DNA of 64,000 nucleotides from Thermosulfurimonas sp. F29 (GTDB taxonomy: Bacteria; Desulfobacterota; Thermodesulfobacteria; Thermodesulfobacteriales; Thermodesulfobacteriaceae). Below the pieces are notes generated by a model. The model ran no database searches. It was given only the letters and a program-made list of their open reading frames with translations, and had not been told where the DNA came from. The stretch spans positions 558,001-622,000 of the forward strand of contig NZ_JAIFYA010000001.1 of the NCBI RefSeq assembly GCF_019688735.1. The letters are read 5' to 3'. Positions 41,920 to 49,701 of this stretch are shown piece after piece. Positions within the stretch are counted from its first letter, which is position 1, and the number at the start of each line of letters is the position of its first letter. Both the position numbers and the translations under genes were made by a program.

Positions 41920-43200
41920 CCCGGTCCGGCCGTGCCAGAAGACCGCAAGCGTGAAGGCAATCTTGCCCTGGGTGAGAAGAGCCAGCACCGGAAAGAGCTC
42001 CCTCGTCCAGCCCATAACGCAGAAGAAAAAGATGAGAAAGATCCTTTCGTCGCGTTTGCCGGGAAAATAATGGAGGACGGGAAAGACCGCGTAGGCGTCC
42101 CTGCCGTAAGCTCCCTTGAAGCGTTCGGTCACATAGCTGACCATCACGGTGCCGAGAAGGGCGAGAAGAGCCACGGCCAGTTCAAATCCCTCCGGACGCA
42201 ACCGGAGAAGAAGGACCGAAAGAAAGACGAAATCCACATACCGATCGAGCACGGAGTCCAGAAGCCCGCCGAACCGGGAGCGTTTCAGCGCGGCCCGGGC
42301 GATCTCGCCGTCCACCCCGTCGAGCACGGAGTGGATCTGATACAGCACGGCCCCGAGGGAAGCGTTAAACCAGGCCAGAAGGGCGGCTAGAAGCCCGAGA
42401 AAAAAACTCAGTACCGTGGCCTGATTAGGAGAGAGTCTTTCACAAAGGTAGGGGGAAATGGCGGTGGAAAGACGGCGATTGAGGAGTCTCGAGATCCAGC
42501 CATCCCCGGCTCCCTTTACGCTCGCCCGCACCAGGGCCCTTCCGGCCCGGCCGAGGTCCTCCGGGGTGTCCACATCCGTCCAGAAAAGGCCGGAAACTTC
42601 GGTCACCGTAAGTTCCGCTTCCCGAACGATTTCTGAAAGGGTGACCTCACCCGGATTACGCCTCACCACCTCCCCGGCCACGGCAAAGATCTCCGGATCG
42701 AGAACGAAAAAACCCGTGTCAAATCCGTGGTAGTCCGAGAGGTCCTTTCCGATCTCCCGGACCCGCCCGGCGGCGACCCGAACCTTGGTGGCCTCCTCCG
42801 GATCGATGTAACGCCCCTGCCGATCCATTATCAGCCCTCGTCCGGCGAGGGCACGCTCCACGAAGTCCTCTTCGTAAAGGTGGTCGGACATGGTGAGCAC
42901 GAAGGGCCCCCGGACCGCCTCCCGCGCACACCACAGGGAATAACCGTTGCCCCGTTCCGGATGGGGATTATCCACCAGGACCACCCGGTAGTCGGGATGC
43001 CGGGAGAGGAACTCCTCGAAAAGCCGCCGGTTTCGGGGATTTACTACCAGGACGAACTCGCGGATCCCCCGGTGGGAAAGGAGTATAAGATGGCGCAGGA
43101 GGAGCTCCCGACCGGCCACCCGGAGAAGCCCCTTGGGATAACCGGTGCGAGCGAGCCCCATGCGGCTTCCCAGCCCGGCCGCAAGGATTACCGCCTGCAC
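41878..43200 (-). CDS. bifunctional inositol-1-phosphate cytidylyltransferase / di-myo-inositol phosphate phosphate synthase
   Basis: 440 residues from GTG 43200 (AAGGAGGT six bases before it). Residues 1 to about 235 form a sugar-nucleotidyltransferase domain: VILAAGLGSRMG, PKGLLRVAGRELL and GNGYSLW, the last typical of IPCT. From about 235, a membrane CDP-alcohol phosphatidyltransferase with LDGVDGEIARAALK and DSVLDRYVD; conserved Asp near 294, 297, 315 and 319; and about six hydrophobic helices. IPCT-DIPPS makes CDP-inositol and joins it to inositol-1-phosphate to give the precursor of di-myo-inositol phosphate, a thermoprotectant of hyperthermophiles. The inositol phosphate synthase gene is not in the window. 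Confidence 0.88.
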   Translation of the reverse strand: MQAVILAAGLGSRMGLARTGYPKGLLRVAGRELLLRHLILLSHRGIREFVLVVNPRNRRLFEEFLSRHPDYRVVLVDNPHPERGNGYSLWCAREAVRGPFVLTMSDHLYEEDFVERALAGRGLIMDRQGRYIDPEEATKVRVAAGRVREIGKDLSDYHGFDTGFFVLDPEIFAVAGEVVRRNPGEVTLSEIVREAELTVTEVSGLFWTDVDTPEDLGRAGRALVRASVKGAGDGWISRLLNRRLSTAISPYLCERLSPNQATVLSFFLGLLAALLAWFNASLGAVLYQIHSVLDGVDGEIARAALKRSRFGGLLDSVLDRYVDFVFLSVLLLRLRPEGFELAVALLALLGTVMVSYVTERFKGAYGRDAYAVFPVLHYFPGKRDERIFLIFFFCVMGWTRELFPVLALLTQGKIAFTLAVFWHGRTGLEAENQGQPALKG

Positions 43201-43234
43201 CGCCCCTACCTCCTTTCCGTGGTACACTAAACAC

Positions 43235-44050
43235 ATGAGCATCGGCACGGTCTCTTTCAACCCCTGGATCGAGGGAGAGGTAAACTTTTTTCAGTTTACC
43301 GCCCTCACGGAGGAGGTTATCGCCGCCCTCCGAAGGGCCCGGGCCGTCTTTCTCCCCCAGACCGTGAGCCCGGAGCTCTACTTCTTCGTCCGCAGGCTCG
43401 GAAAACGCGTGTTTCCCAACTACGACCTGCGCTTCGCCTTCCCGGGAAAGATAGGACAGATCCTCCTTTTCCGGGTCCTGGGACTTCCCCATCCCCGTAC
43501 GATTTGCGTGCCGAGGATCTGCGCCCTGGGTCCGCACCCCGGAACGGTGGAAGTCTCCCTCCCCCCCTACCCCTTCGTGGTCAAGGGCAACCACGGCCAC
43601 GAGGGCCGGGAGGTCTTCCTGGTGCGGAACGCCGGGGAATGGGAGGAGGCCCTGAAGATCCTCCGCACCTTCGAGGCCTCGGGGCGTTACGGTTTCCTCG
43701 TCCAGGAGTACCTCCCCTGGGAATACGACCTGCGGGTGGTGGTGATCGGGAACCGAAGGCTTCCCTTCTGGCGAAAGGGCCGTTTCCTGAAGAACCTGGT
43801 TCAGGAAGGAGAGGTGGTGGCCTGCCCCGATCCCGGGCTCGAGGCCCGGGCCCTGGAAGTGGTGGCGGAGCTCTGCGAGAAGACCGGCTTCAACCTGATG
43901 GCCGTGGATTTCCTCTTCCGTCCGGAAAGGGGCGAGGTCCTTATCAACGAAATAAACTTCGTCTTCGGCCTGCGACTCCTCGGGGGCGAGGAACGCTTCC
44001 GGACCTACCTCCGGGAAGCGGGAGAGGCCTTCCTGAGGGCAAATTCGTAA
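43235..44050 (+). CDS. RimK-like ATP-grasp protein
   Basis: 271 residues from ATG 43235. ATP-grasp features: YPFVVKGNHGHEGREVFLV (ATP loop), FLVQEYLPWEYDLRVVVIGNR, AVDFLFRPERGEVLINEINFVFGL (metal-binding E-x-N). These enzymes ligate an amino acid or other amine to a carboxylate via an acyl-phosphate. It is divergent from the DIP synthesis gene, with 34 bases between their starts, and overlaps korC by 46 bases at its 3' end. Substrate unknown; RimK, LysX and glutathione-synthase-like roles are all possible. Confidence 0.78.
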   Translation: MSIGTVSFNPWIEGEVNFFQFTALTEEVIAALRRARAVFLPQTVSPELYFFVRRLGKRVFPNYDLRFAFPGKIGQILLFRVLGLPHPRTICVPRICALGPHPGTVEVSLPPYPFVVKGNHGHEGREVFLVRNAGEWEEALKILRTFEASGRYGFLVQEYLPWEYDLRVVVIGNRRLPFWRKGRFLKNLVQEGEVVACPDPGLEARALEVVAELCEKTGFNLMAVDFLFRPERGEVLINEINFVFGLRLLGGEERFRTYLREAGEAFLRANS

Positions 44051-44574
44051 CCCCGCCGGAATACCCTCCGGTTGGGCTCGAGAAGGTGTTTTCTTTCCGG
44101 GGGGAGGAGGTGTTTCAGCCCCGAGAGCACCTTTTCCGGGGAGACGATTCCGGAAGCGGCCACCAGGGCCCCGAGAGCGGCCATGTTTCCCAGACCGGGA
44201 CATCCCTCCTCCTCGGCCAGTTCGTCCGCGGGAACGAAGACGAACCGGCGCCCCGGCTGTCTCTCCGCCAGTTCCCAGGGAACCAGGCTGGCGTTTACCA
44301 CGGCAAGCCCTCCGGGTTTGAGTCGCGGAACGAACTTTTCGAAGGAGGGCCGGTTCATGATGAGAAGGGCCGAGGGGCGGGTGACCACCGGGGAGGCGAT
44401 CTCCCTGTCCGAAAGAACCACGGTGCAATTGCAGGTGCCCCCGCGCATCTCCGGACCGTAAACTGGAAGATAGGTCACCTCCAAGCCCGCCTCCATACCG
44501 GCCTGGGCCAGGAGGTTCCCGGCAAAGAGGATGCCCTGCCCCCCGAAACCGGCCAGAATCACTTCAAACTTCAC
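44005..44574 (-). CDS. korC: 2-oxoacid:ferredoxin oxidoreductase, gamma subunit
   Basis: 189 residues, GTG start. Gamma family features: FEVILAGFGGQGILFAGNLLAQAG at the N-terminus and VYGPEMRGGTCNCTVVLSDREI. It completes the heterotetrameric enzyme that oxidises 2-oxoglutarate (or another 2-oxoacid) to an acyl-CoA with ferredoxin, or the reverse in autotrophic carbon fixation. Separated from korB by two tiny membrane-protein genes, which is unusual. Confidence 0.92.
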   Translation of the reverse strand: MKFEVILAGFGGQGILFAGNLLAQAGMEAGLEVTYLPVYGPEMRGGTCNCTVVLSDREIASPVVTRPSALLIMNRPSFEKFVPRLKPGGLAVVNASLVPWELAERQPGRRFVFVPADELAEEEGCPGLGNMAALGALVAASGIVSPEKVLSGLKHLLPPERKHLLEPNRRVFRRGYEFALRKASPASRR

Positions 44575-44686
44575 GGGCCCGCGTCTTTTCCCGTTTCTCC
44601 AGCCAGTCGCTCACCTTGAGCATGACCAGGGCAAAGATAACGAAAACTACGCCCATCAATAGCAGGTTAAGGGTGAAAGGATCCAT
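44564..44686 (-). CDS. 40-residue single-span membrane protein in the kor operon
   Basis: ATG 44686-44684 with GGGAGGAAG upstream; TGA at 44566-44564 overlaps the korC start by 11 bases. 40 residues: one hydrophobic helix (LNLLLMGVVFVIFALVMLKV), then a charged cytoplasmic tail (EKREKTRAREV). It resembles in layout the small OadG-like subunits but is not assigned. It overlaps the preceding 68-residue gene by 20 bases; such tight coupling argues that it is real. Confidence 0.7.
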   Translation of the reverse strand: MDPFTLNLLLMGVVFVIFALVMLKVSDWLEKREKTRAREV

Positions 44687-44873
44687 TTTTCTTCCTCCCT
44701 ACCTTAATCAAAAAGAATCCACACAGGAGAAATATCAGGGCTAAACCAGAACTCACCCCAAAAGAATACCAGGAAAACCCTTTTTCCAAAAGCGGTCTCA
44801 CTATCCCGGCCACCACCACGGCCAGGGCCAGGTGATAGAACCATTTCCCCAGTTCGACGAGCTCTTCCCTCAC
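44667..44873 (-). CDS. 68-residue two-span membrane protein in the kor operon
   Basis: GTG 44873-44871 overlaps the korB stop (TCGTGA). 68 residues with two predicted helices (FYHLALAVVVAGIVRPLLEKG and SSGLALIFLLCGFFLIKV) and a basic tail (GRKKNGSFHP). No family recognised. Together with the next 40-residue protein it may anchor the soluble oxidoreductase at the membrane or be a quinone/ion partner; this is an inference from position. Confidence 0.7.
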   Translation of the reverse strand: MREELVELGKWFYHLALAVVVAGIVRPLLEKGFSWYSFGVSSGLALIFLLCGFFLIKVGRKKNGSFHP

Positions 44874-45619
44874 GATAGATCCCTGAATACCCCCAGGGGG
44901 AAGGTCTCGGCCAGTTCGTCCACCTTTTCGGCGGCCCGCACCGGATCCAGCTTCCAGTTCACCGGACAGGCGGAAAGAAACTCCACATAACCGAAACCCC
45001 GGTCCTCGATCTGGGCCAGAAAGGCCTTGCGCAGGGCCTCCCTGGCCTCGAGCACCCTTTTGGGCCGATTCACCGCCACCCGGGCGCAGAAGGCCACCCC
45101 GGGAAAGGCGGCCAGTATTTCGGCCACCTTCAGGGGATATCCGTAGATCCTGGGATCCCGGCCCTCGGGGGTGGTGGTGGTGCGCTGGCCGGGAAGGGTG
45201 GTGGGGGAGAGCTGGCCCCCGGTCATGCCGTAAACGGTGTTGTTGATCATGATGGCGGTGATGCGTTCCCCCCGGGCGGCGGCGTGCAGGCTTTCCGTAA
45301 GCCCGATGGCGGCGAAGTCGCCGTCGCCCTGGTAGGTGAAGACCACCAGTTCCGGCCGGGCCCGTTTGGCTCCGGTGGCGGCGGCGCAGGCCCGGCCGTG
45401 CGGGGCCTCGCAGATGTCCACATCGAAGTAGTGGTAGAGAAAACAGGCGCAACCGATGGAGGCCACCCCGTAGGCCCGCTCCCGCACGCCCAGTTCCTCA
45501 ATGACCTCGGCCAGCAACCGGTGGGCGATGCCGTGATGACATCCGGGACAATAGTGAAAGGTCCGCTCGGTGAGGACCCGGGGAAAGGTAAAGGCCTTTA
45601 CCTCTTTCGCACGAGGCAC
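44870..45619 (-). CDS. korB: 2-oxoacid:ferredoxin oxidoreductase, beta subunit (TPP-binding)
   Basis: 249 residues from GTG 45619, overlapping korA by 22 bases. TPP motif GDGDFAAIGL and NNTVYGMTGGQ; Cys-containing HYCPGCHHG near the N-terminus and SIGCACFLYHYFD. Family: 2-oxoglutarate (or related) ferredoxin oxidoreductase beta. The GMTGGQ-S-PTT motif is common in the 2-oxoglutarate-type group. The subunit binds thiamine diphosphate. Confidence 0.93.
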   Translation of the reverse strand: MPRAKEVKAFTFPRVLTERTFHYCPGCHHGIAHRLLAEVIEELGVRERAYGVASIGCACFLYHYFDVDICEAPHGRACAAATGAKRARPELVVFTYQGDGDFAAIGLTESLHAAARGERITAIMINNTVYGMTGGQLSPTTLPGQRTTTTPEGRDPRIYGYPLKVAEILAAFPGVAFCARVAVNRPKRVLEAREALRKAFLAQIEDRGFGYVEFLSACPVNWKLDPVRAAEKVDELAETFPLGVFRDLS

Positions 45620-46650
45620 CGTTTGATCCTCCGATAAATGTCCTCCGGGGCCGGAAGGTCGCTGGGGGGAAGCGCAAGAGATTCCACCTCGGACCTCCCG
45701 CACACGGAAAGTTTTACATCCTCCACCATCTGGCCGCAGTTCAGTTCCACCACCAGAAAACGGACCCCGGCGCGGGAGAGCTTCCGGAAGGTCGTTTCCG
45801 GGAAGGGGAAGAGGGTGACGGGGCGCACGAAGGCCACCGGATAACCTTTTTCCCGGGCCACATCCACGGCCTCCTTCACGATCCGGGCCATGGACCCGAA
45901 GGCCACCACGAAAAGGTCCGCCTCCTCGGCGTAGAGGACCTCGGCCCGGACCTCCCGGCGCATGGCCCGATACTTGCGCTGGAGGAGTTCGTTCCGGGCC
46001 CGCAGTTCCCCCGGCCCCAGGAAAAGACTGCGCAGGGTGCGTCCCGGCCGACCCCGGGCTCCGGTAAGCGCCCAATCCTTGGGATACTCCCGCACCCTTA
46101 TCTTTTTCGGACGCAGGGGTTCCTTCATCTGGCCCAGCAGGGCGTCGGTGAGGATCATGGCCGGCTGGCGATACTTTTCGGCCAGCTCGAAGGCCTTGGC
46201 CGTAAGCTCGTAGGCCTCCTGAATGCTGGACGGAGCCAGAACCAGGAAGTGATAATCGCCGTGACCGGCCCCGCGGGTGGCCTGAAAGTAATCGCCCTGA
46301 GAGGCCTCGATTCCCCCGAGGCCCGGACCGCCCCGGGAGACATTTACGATCACCGCGGGAAGCTCCAGGGCCGCAAGGTAAGAAAAAGTCTCGGCCATCA
46401 GGGAAATGCCCGGGCTTGAGGAGGAGGTCATGGCCCGCACCCCGGTGGAGGCGGCCCCGAGGAGCATGTTCACCGCCGCCAGTTCGCTTTCCGCCTGAAG
46501 AAACACCCCCCCGCGTTTGGGAAGCTCCCGGGCCATGAGCTCGGGGATCTCGTTCTGGGGGGTGATGGGATAACCGAAATAGCAGCGACACCCCGCCGCC
46601 AGCGCCCCTAGGGCAATGGCCTCGGAACCCTTGACCAGAATCGGTCTCAC
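45598..46650 (-). CDS. korA: 2-oxoacid:ferredoxin oxidoreductase, alpha subunit
   Basis: 350 residues from GTG 46648-46650; a longer frame to 46866 is not used because it would overlap korD. Features: GSEAIALGALAAGCRCYFGYPITPQNEIPE, ESELAAVNMLLGAASTG, TSSSSPGISLMAETFSYLAALELP and SRGGPGLG. Length fits the alpha subunit. It follows the ferredoxin subunit gene by two bases and overlaps korB. Confidence 0.93.
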   Translation of the reverse strand: MRPILVKGSEAIALGALAAGCRCYFGYPITPQNEIPELMARELPKRGGVFLQAESELAAVNMLLGAASTGVRAMTSSSSPGISLMAETFSYLAALELPAVIVNVSRGGPGLGGIEASQGDYFQATRGAGHGDYHFLVLAPSSIQEAYELTAKAFELAEKYRQPAMILTDALLGQMKEPLRPKKIRVREYPKDWALTGARGRPGRTLRSLFLGPGELRARNELLQRKYRAMRREVRAEVLYAEEADLFVVAFGSMARIVKEAVDVAREKGYPVAFVRPVTLFPFPETTFRKLSRAGVRFLVVELNCGQMVEDVKLSVCGRSEVESLALPPSDLPAPEDIYRRIKRCLVRKR

Positions 46651-46652
46651 CC

Positions 46653-46862
46653 TCAGGCTACCTCCAGCACCACATCCGGACACATAAGATAGCACACCCC
46701 GCAACCGGTGCACTTCCCCGGGGCCGTAATTTCCACTATCCGGTAGCCCAGAAGGTTGCGTCGATTCCCCACGGAAAGGACCTTTTTGGGACAGAAGTGA
46801 ACGCAGAGCCCGCAGCCCTTGCAGCGTTCCGGAAAGGACACCCGCACCCTCACCCGGGTCAC
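46653..46862 (-). CDS. korD: 2-oxoacid:ferredoxin oxidoreductase, delta (ferredoxin) subunit
   Basis: 69 residues, GTG start with GGGGAGG upstream. Two [4Fe-4S] motifs: CKGCGLCVHFCP and CTGCGVCYLMCP. A small 8-Fe ferredoxin that passes electrons out of the TPP enzyme. The start overlaps the fabD stop by four bases (GTGA), so fatty acid and oxidoreductase genes are in one unit. Confidence 0.94.
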   Translation of the reverse strand: MTRVRVRVSFPERCKGCGLCVHFCPKKVLSVGNRRNLLGYRIVEITAPGKCTGCGVCYLMCPDVVLEVA

Positions 46863-47794
46863 TCAAACCTCCCCAGTCCCTCGAGGGCCTTGTCCATCTC
46901 CTCCGGGGTTTCGGCCTGAAGGATCCGGACCTCTTTCCCGGAAAGAATCCGTTTTATGAGCCCGGAAAGGACCCTCTTAGGGCCGGCTTCGAGGAAGTTC
47001 CGCACTCCCTGGTGATACATGAAAAGCACGCTTTCCACCCAGCGCACCGGGGAGAGCATCTGGCGACTCAGGGCCTCGCGGATCCTTTCCGGATCGGTCT
47101 CCGCCCGGGCGGTAACATTGAGCACCACCGGCACGGAGGCCCTGCGCATGGGCACCTTCCATAGAGCCTCGGTGAAACTTTCGGCCGCTTCCTTCATCAG
47201 GGGGGAATGAAAGGCTCCGGAAACGGCCAGGCGCACCACCCTTCTGGCCCCGGCGGCCCGGGCCCTTTCGGCGGCCTCCGAAGCCGCCTTCTCCTCCCCG
47301 CTGATCACGATCTGTTCCGGAGAATTGTGGTTGGCCAGATAGACCTGTCCCGGAACCTCCGCCAGGACCTCCTCCAGCCTTTCTCGGGCAAGCCCGATCA
47401 CCGCGTACATGGCCCCCGGAGCTGTCTCCCCGGCCTGCGCCATGAGTTCTCCGCGGAGCTTCACCAACCTGAAGGTGTCTTCCAGAGAAATAACCCCCGC
47501 AGCACACAGGGCCGAAAACTCCCCCAGGCTGTGCCCGGCGACGAAGACCGGACTCACCCCCTTTTTCGCGAGAACCCTCCATACGGCCAGGTTTACCGCC
47601 GTGAGGGCCGGCTGAAGATTTTCCGTCCGGGTAAGCTCGTCCTCGGGCCCCTCAAAGCAAAGTCTACCCAGGGGAAGACCGGTCACCTCCTCGGCCAGGA
47701 GAAACACTTCCCGGGCCTCGGGGAACCCCTCCACCAGGGCCCGCCCCATTCCCACATACTGAGACCCCTGGCCGGGGAAAACCACCGCCAGCAC
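46859..47794 (-). CDS. fabD: malonyl CoA-acyl carrier protein transacylase
   Basis: 311 residues, GTG start. Active-site Ser in FVAGHSLGEFSALCAAG, opening VVFPGQGSQYVGMG and the Gln loop; catalytic His in VSGAFHSPLM. It loads malonyl onto ACP for fatty acid synthesis. No other fab gene is adjacent; the neighbours are the GcvH-like gene upstream and korD downstream. Confidence 0.96.
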   Translation of the reverse strand: MLAVVFPGQGSQYVGMGRALVEGFPEAREVFLLAEEVTGLPLGRLCFEGPEDELTRTENLQPALTAVNLAVWRVLAKKGVSPVFVAGHSLGEFSALCAAGVISLEDTFRLVKLRGELMAQAGETAPGAMYAVIGLARERLEEVLAEVPGQVYLANHNSPEQIVISGEEKAASEAAERARAAGARRVVRLAVSGAFHSPLMKEAAESFTEALWKVPMRRASVPVVLNVTARAETDPERIREALSRQMLSPVRWVESVLFMYHQGVRNFLEAGPKRVLSGLIKRILSGKEVRILQAETPEEMDKALEGLGRFE

Positions 47795-48235
47795 CTATTC
47801 CTCCTCCTCACCGAAGTCGAATTCCTCCTCTTCCTCGAAGACCTCCTCGGCCTCCTCCTCAAGGTAGTCCTCGTACTCGTCGGCACTCATCAGTTCCTCG
47901 AGCTCGTCCGGGTCCTCCAGCTTGACCCGCAGAAGCCAGCCGTCCCCGTAGGCGTCCTCGCTCACCAGTTCCGGATCCTCCAGCACCTCCTCGTTTACCT
48001 CCAGCACCTCTCCGGTGACCGGCGCCACCAGCTCCTCCACACCCCGGGGGGTCTCCACGGTGCCGAAAACCTCTCCCTTCTCGAGTTCCTCTCCCTCCTC
48101 GGGAAGCTCAAGGTCTATGATCTCACCGAAACGCCGACAGGCAAAGTTCGAAAGCCCCACCACAACCCGCCCCCCTCGTTCTCTTTTAATCCACAGATGC
48201 TCCTCGGAATAAAGCCGGTCTTCGGGAATGCTCAT
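47795..48235 (-). CDS. glycine cleavage H-like protein lacking the lipoyl lysine, with acidic tail
   Basis: 146 residues from ATG 48233-48235 (GGAGGTGGA upstream). GcvH fold: SEEHLWIKRERGGRVVVGLSNFACRRFGEIIDLELPEEG and APVTGEVLEVNEEV. At the lipoylation position (E. coli Lys 64 in VESVKAA) this protein has VETPRGVEE with Arg 64, so it cannot be lipoylated in the normal way. The last 40 residues are almost all Glu and Asp (EYEDYLEEEAEEVFEEEEEF). It is the first gene of the fabD-kor unit. No other gcv gene is present, so a role outside glycine cleavage is likely. Confidence 0.8.
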   Translation of the reverse strand: MSIPEDRLYSEEHLWIKRERGGRVVVGLSNFACRRFGEIIDLELPEEGEELEKGEVFGTVETPRGVEELVAPVTGEVLEVNEEVLEDPELVSEDAYGDGWLLRVKLEDPDELEELMSADEYEDYLEEEAEEVFEEEEEFDFGEEEE

Positions 48236-48395
48236 TACTCCACCTCCGCCACGATTTAACTCCACCGATTAGCCGAAAACCCACCGTTTGACAAGGGGGA
48301 AAGGAAGAGGGTTGTCTCACCCTCAAAAAGGTTTATGGTTAACCATGAAAGAAAAAGATCGAGGGCGAAAAACAGAGATCGCAAGGAGGTAAGCC

Positions 48396-49151
48396 ATGAG
48401 GAAGGGAATGGCTATAATGGTGGGATTGGTGGTGTGGTTGGCGGCCACGCTGGCCTGGGCGGTGCCCACCCGCATCGTGGTGGGGGTTAGGGCCCGGGAC
48501 GCCAAGTTCATCGGCACCTCCATGGGTGGCGTCCTGGTGACCATTCAGGATACGGAAACGGGAGAGGTCCTGGCCCGGGGGATAGCCCGGGGAAGCACCG
48601 GGGATACCCGGCTTCTCATGAAGACCCCGAAGGGCCGCTACACGCAACTCCTCGTGGGGAACACCGCCCGATTCGAGGCCGTGCTGGATCTGGAAGAACC
48701 CCGGAGGGTACGGATCGTGGCCCGGGGGCCTCTCGGGCAGATTCAGGCCATGCAGGAGGTCTCGGTGACCACCTGGGTGGTGCCGGGCAAGGACATAAAC
48801 GAACTGGTGCTGGAGATGCCGGGACTGGTGGTGCGGGCCCTTTCCCCGGTGCCGCATTCCATGATCAAGGGACCGGCCCGGGTGGAGGTACGGGCCTCGG
48901 TAACCCCCATGTGCGGCTGCCCCGTGGACCCGCGCTTCTTCTGGCCGCCCAAAAACTACGAGGTGGCGGTGATGGTCAGGAGAAACGGAAGGTTCCTCAA
49001 GACGGTGCCGCTCACCTTCACCGGGAAGACCAGTCTCTTTGCCACCACGCTGGATCTTCCCGAAAAGGGCGCCTACGAGTTAATCATTTACGCCTATGAT
49101 AAGCTTACCGGAAACACCGGGGTGGATCGCACCACCGTGGTGATACGCTAA
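48396..49151 (+). CDS. secreted protein of unknown function upstream of the split YeeE pair
   Basis: 251 residues with a signal peptide (MRKGMAIMVGLVVWLAATLAWA), so periplasmic. Mostly beta, with regular strands (RIVVGVRARDAKFIG, VLVTIQDTETGEVLARGIA, YELIIYAYDKLTG). A CGCP motif (ASVTPMCGCPVDPRFFWPP, about residues 168-186) could bind sulfur or a metal. AGGAGGTAA precedes the ATG. Followed after 22 bases by the first YeeE half, suggesting a periplasmic sulfur-binding or delivery role; family not recognised. Confidence 0.7.
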   Translation: MRKGMAIMVGLVVWLAATLAWAVPTRIVVGVRARDAKFIGTSMGGVLVTIQDTETGEVLARGIARGSTGDTRLLMKTPKGRYTQLLVGNTARFEAVLDLEEPRRVRIVARGPLGQIQAMQEVSVTTWVVPGKDINELVLEMPGLVVRALSPVPHSMIKGPARVEVRASVTPMCGCPVDPRFFWPPKNYEVAVMVRRNGRFLKTVPLTFTGKTSLFATTLDLPEKGAYELIIYAYDKLTGNTGVDRTTVVIR

Positions 49152-49173
49152 TCCCTTAAGGAGGTGAGCAAAA

Positions 49174-49698
49174 ATGAGAAACGGATGGTCTCCCTATCTC
49201 GGAGGGGCCCTTACCGGACTCCTCCTGGTGCTTTCGGTGCTGGTGACCTATCAGCTTTTCGGTCACCCCCGTTATCTCGGGACCTCCACGGCCTATGTGC
49301 GGGTCTCCGGAATGATCGAAAAGACGATCTCGCCGGAGGCTGTAACGCGGAACGAGTACTACCGTGAAGAGGGGACGGGGATCGACTGGAAGGTCATGCT
49401 GGTGCTGGGGGTGCCGCTGGGTGTCCTCATCGCGGCCCTCAGGAACGGCGAGTTCCGTCCCCGCTGGGTCCCCGGGGTGTGGCGGGAGCGTTTCGGGGAT
49501 TCTCCGGTAGTGCGGGCCCTGGGGGCCTTCGTGGGGGGATTCCTCCTCATTTACGGCGCCAGACTGGCCGGAGGATGCCCCAGCGGGCACGGTCTTTCGG
49601 GAATGAGTCAGCTTGCGGCCAGTGCCTTCATCGTGGTGGCCGGGTTCTTCGCCGGAGGCATTCCCCTGGCCCTAATCCTTTACGGAAGAAGGAGGTAA
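49174..49698 (+). CDS. half-size YeeE/YedE-family membrane protein (first of a pair)
   Basis: 174 residues, about four hydrophobic helices. It has a single family motif: GARLAGGCPSGHGLSG near residues 128-143. A large loop (residues 30-70) lies between the first two helices. Half-size YeeE proteins work in pairs, together equal to one full-length transporter such as the one at 8.3 kb. Strong Shine-Dalgarno (AAGGAGGTGAG). Three bases from the next gene. Confidence 0.82.
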   Translation: MRNGWSPYLGGALTGLLLVLSVLVTYQLFGHPRYLGTSTAYVRVSGMIEKTISPEAVTRNEYYREEGTGIDWKVMLVLGVPLGVLIAALRNGEFRPRWVPGVWRERFGDSPVVRALGAFVGGFLLIYGARLAGGCPSGHGLSGMSQLAASAFIVVAGFFAGGIPLALILYGRRR

Positions 49699-49701
49699 GC
49701 C

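Noticed and set aside
42968-44428. 486-codon minus-strand frame across the DIP gene, the ATP-grasp gene and korC
   Set aside because: Overlaps three well-supported genes in another frame and has no recognisable domain.
44870-46591. A single 573-residue minus-strand protein including korB
   Set aside because: Only the C-terminal 249 residues match KorB; the upstream part is the korA region in a wrong frame. GTG at 45619 was taken as the korB start.
46651-46866. 72-residue N-terminal extension of korA
   Set aside because: The extension is the korD ferredoxin gene read in another frame; family length and start of KorA fit GTG 46650.
48288-48317. Promoter for the secreted-protein/YeeE operon
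   Set aside because: TTGACA is perfect but no reasonable -10 was found at 16-18 bases; the same bases read on the other strand give a TTGTCA facing the GcvH-like gene. Left unassigned.
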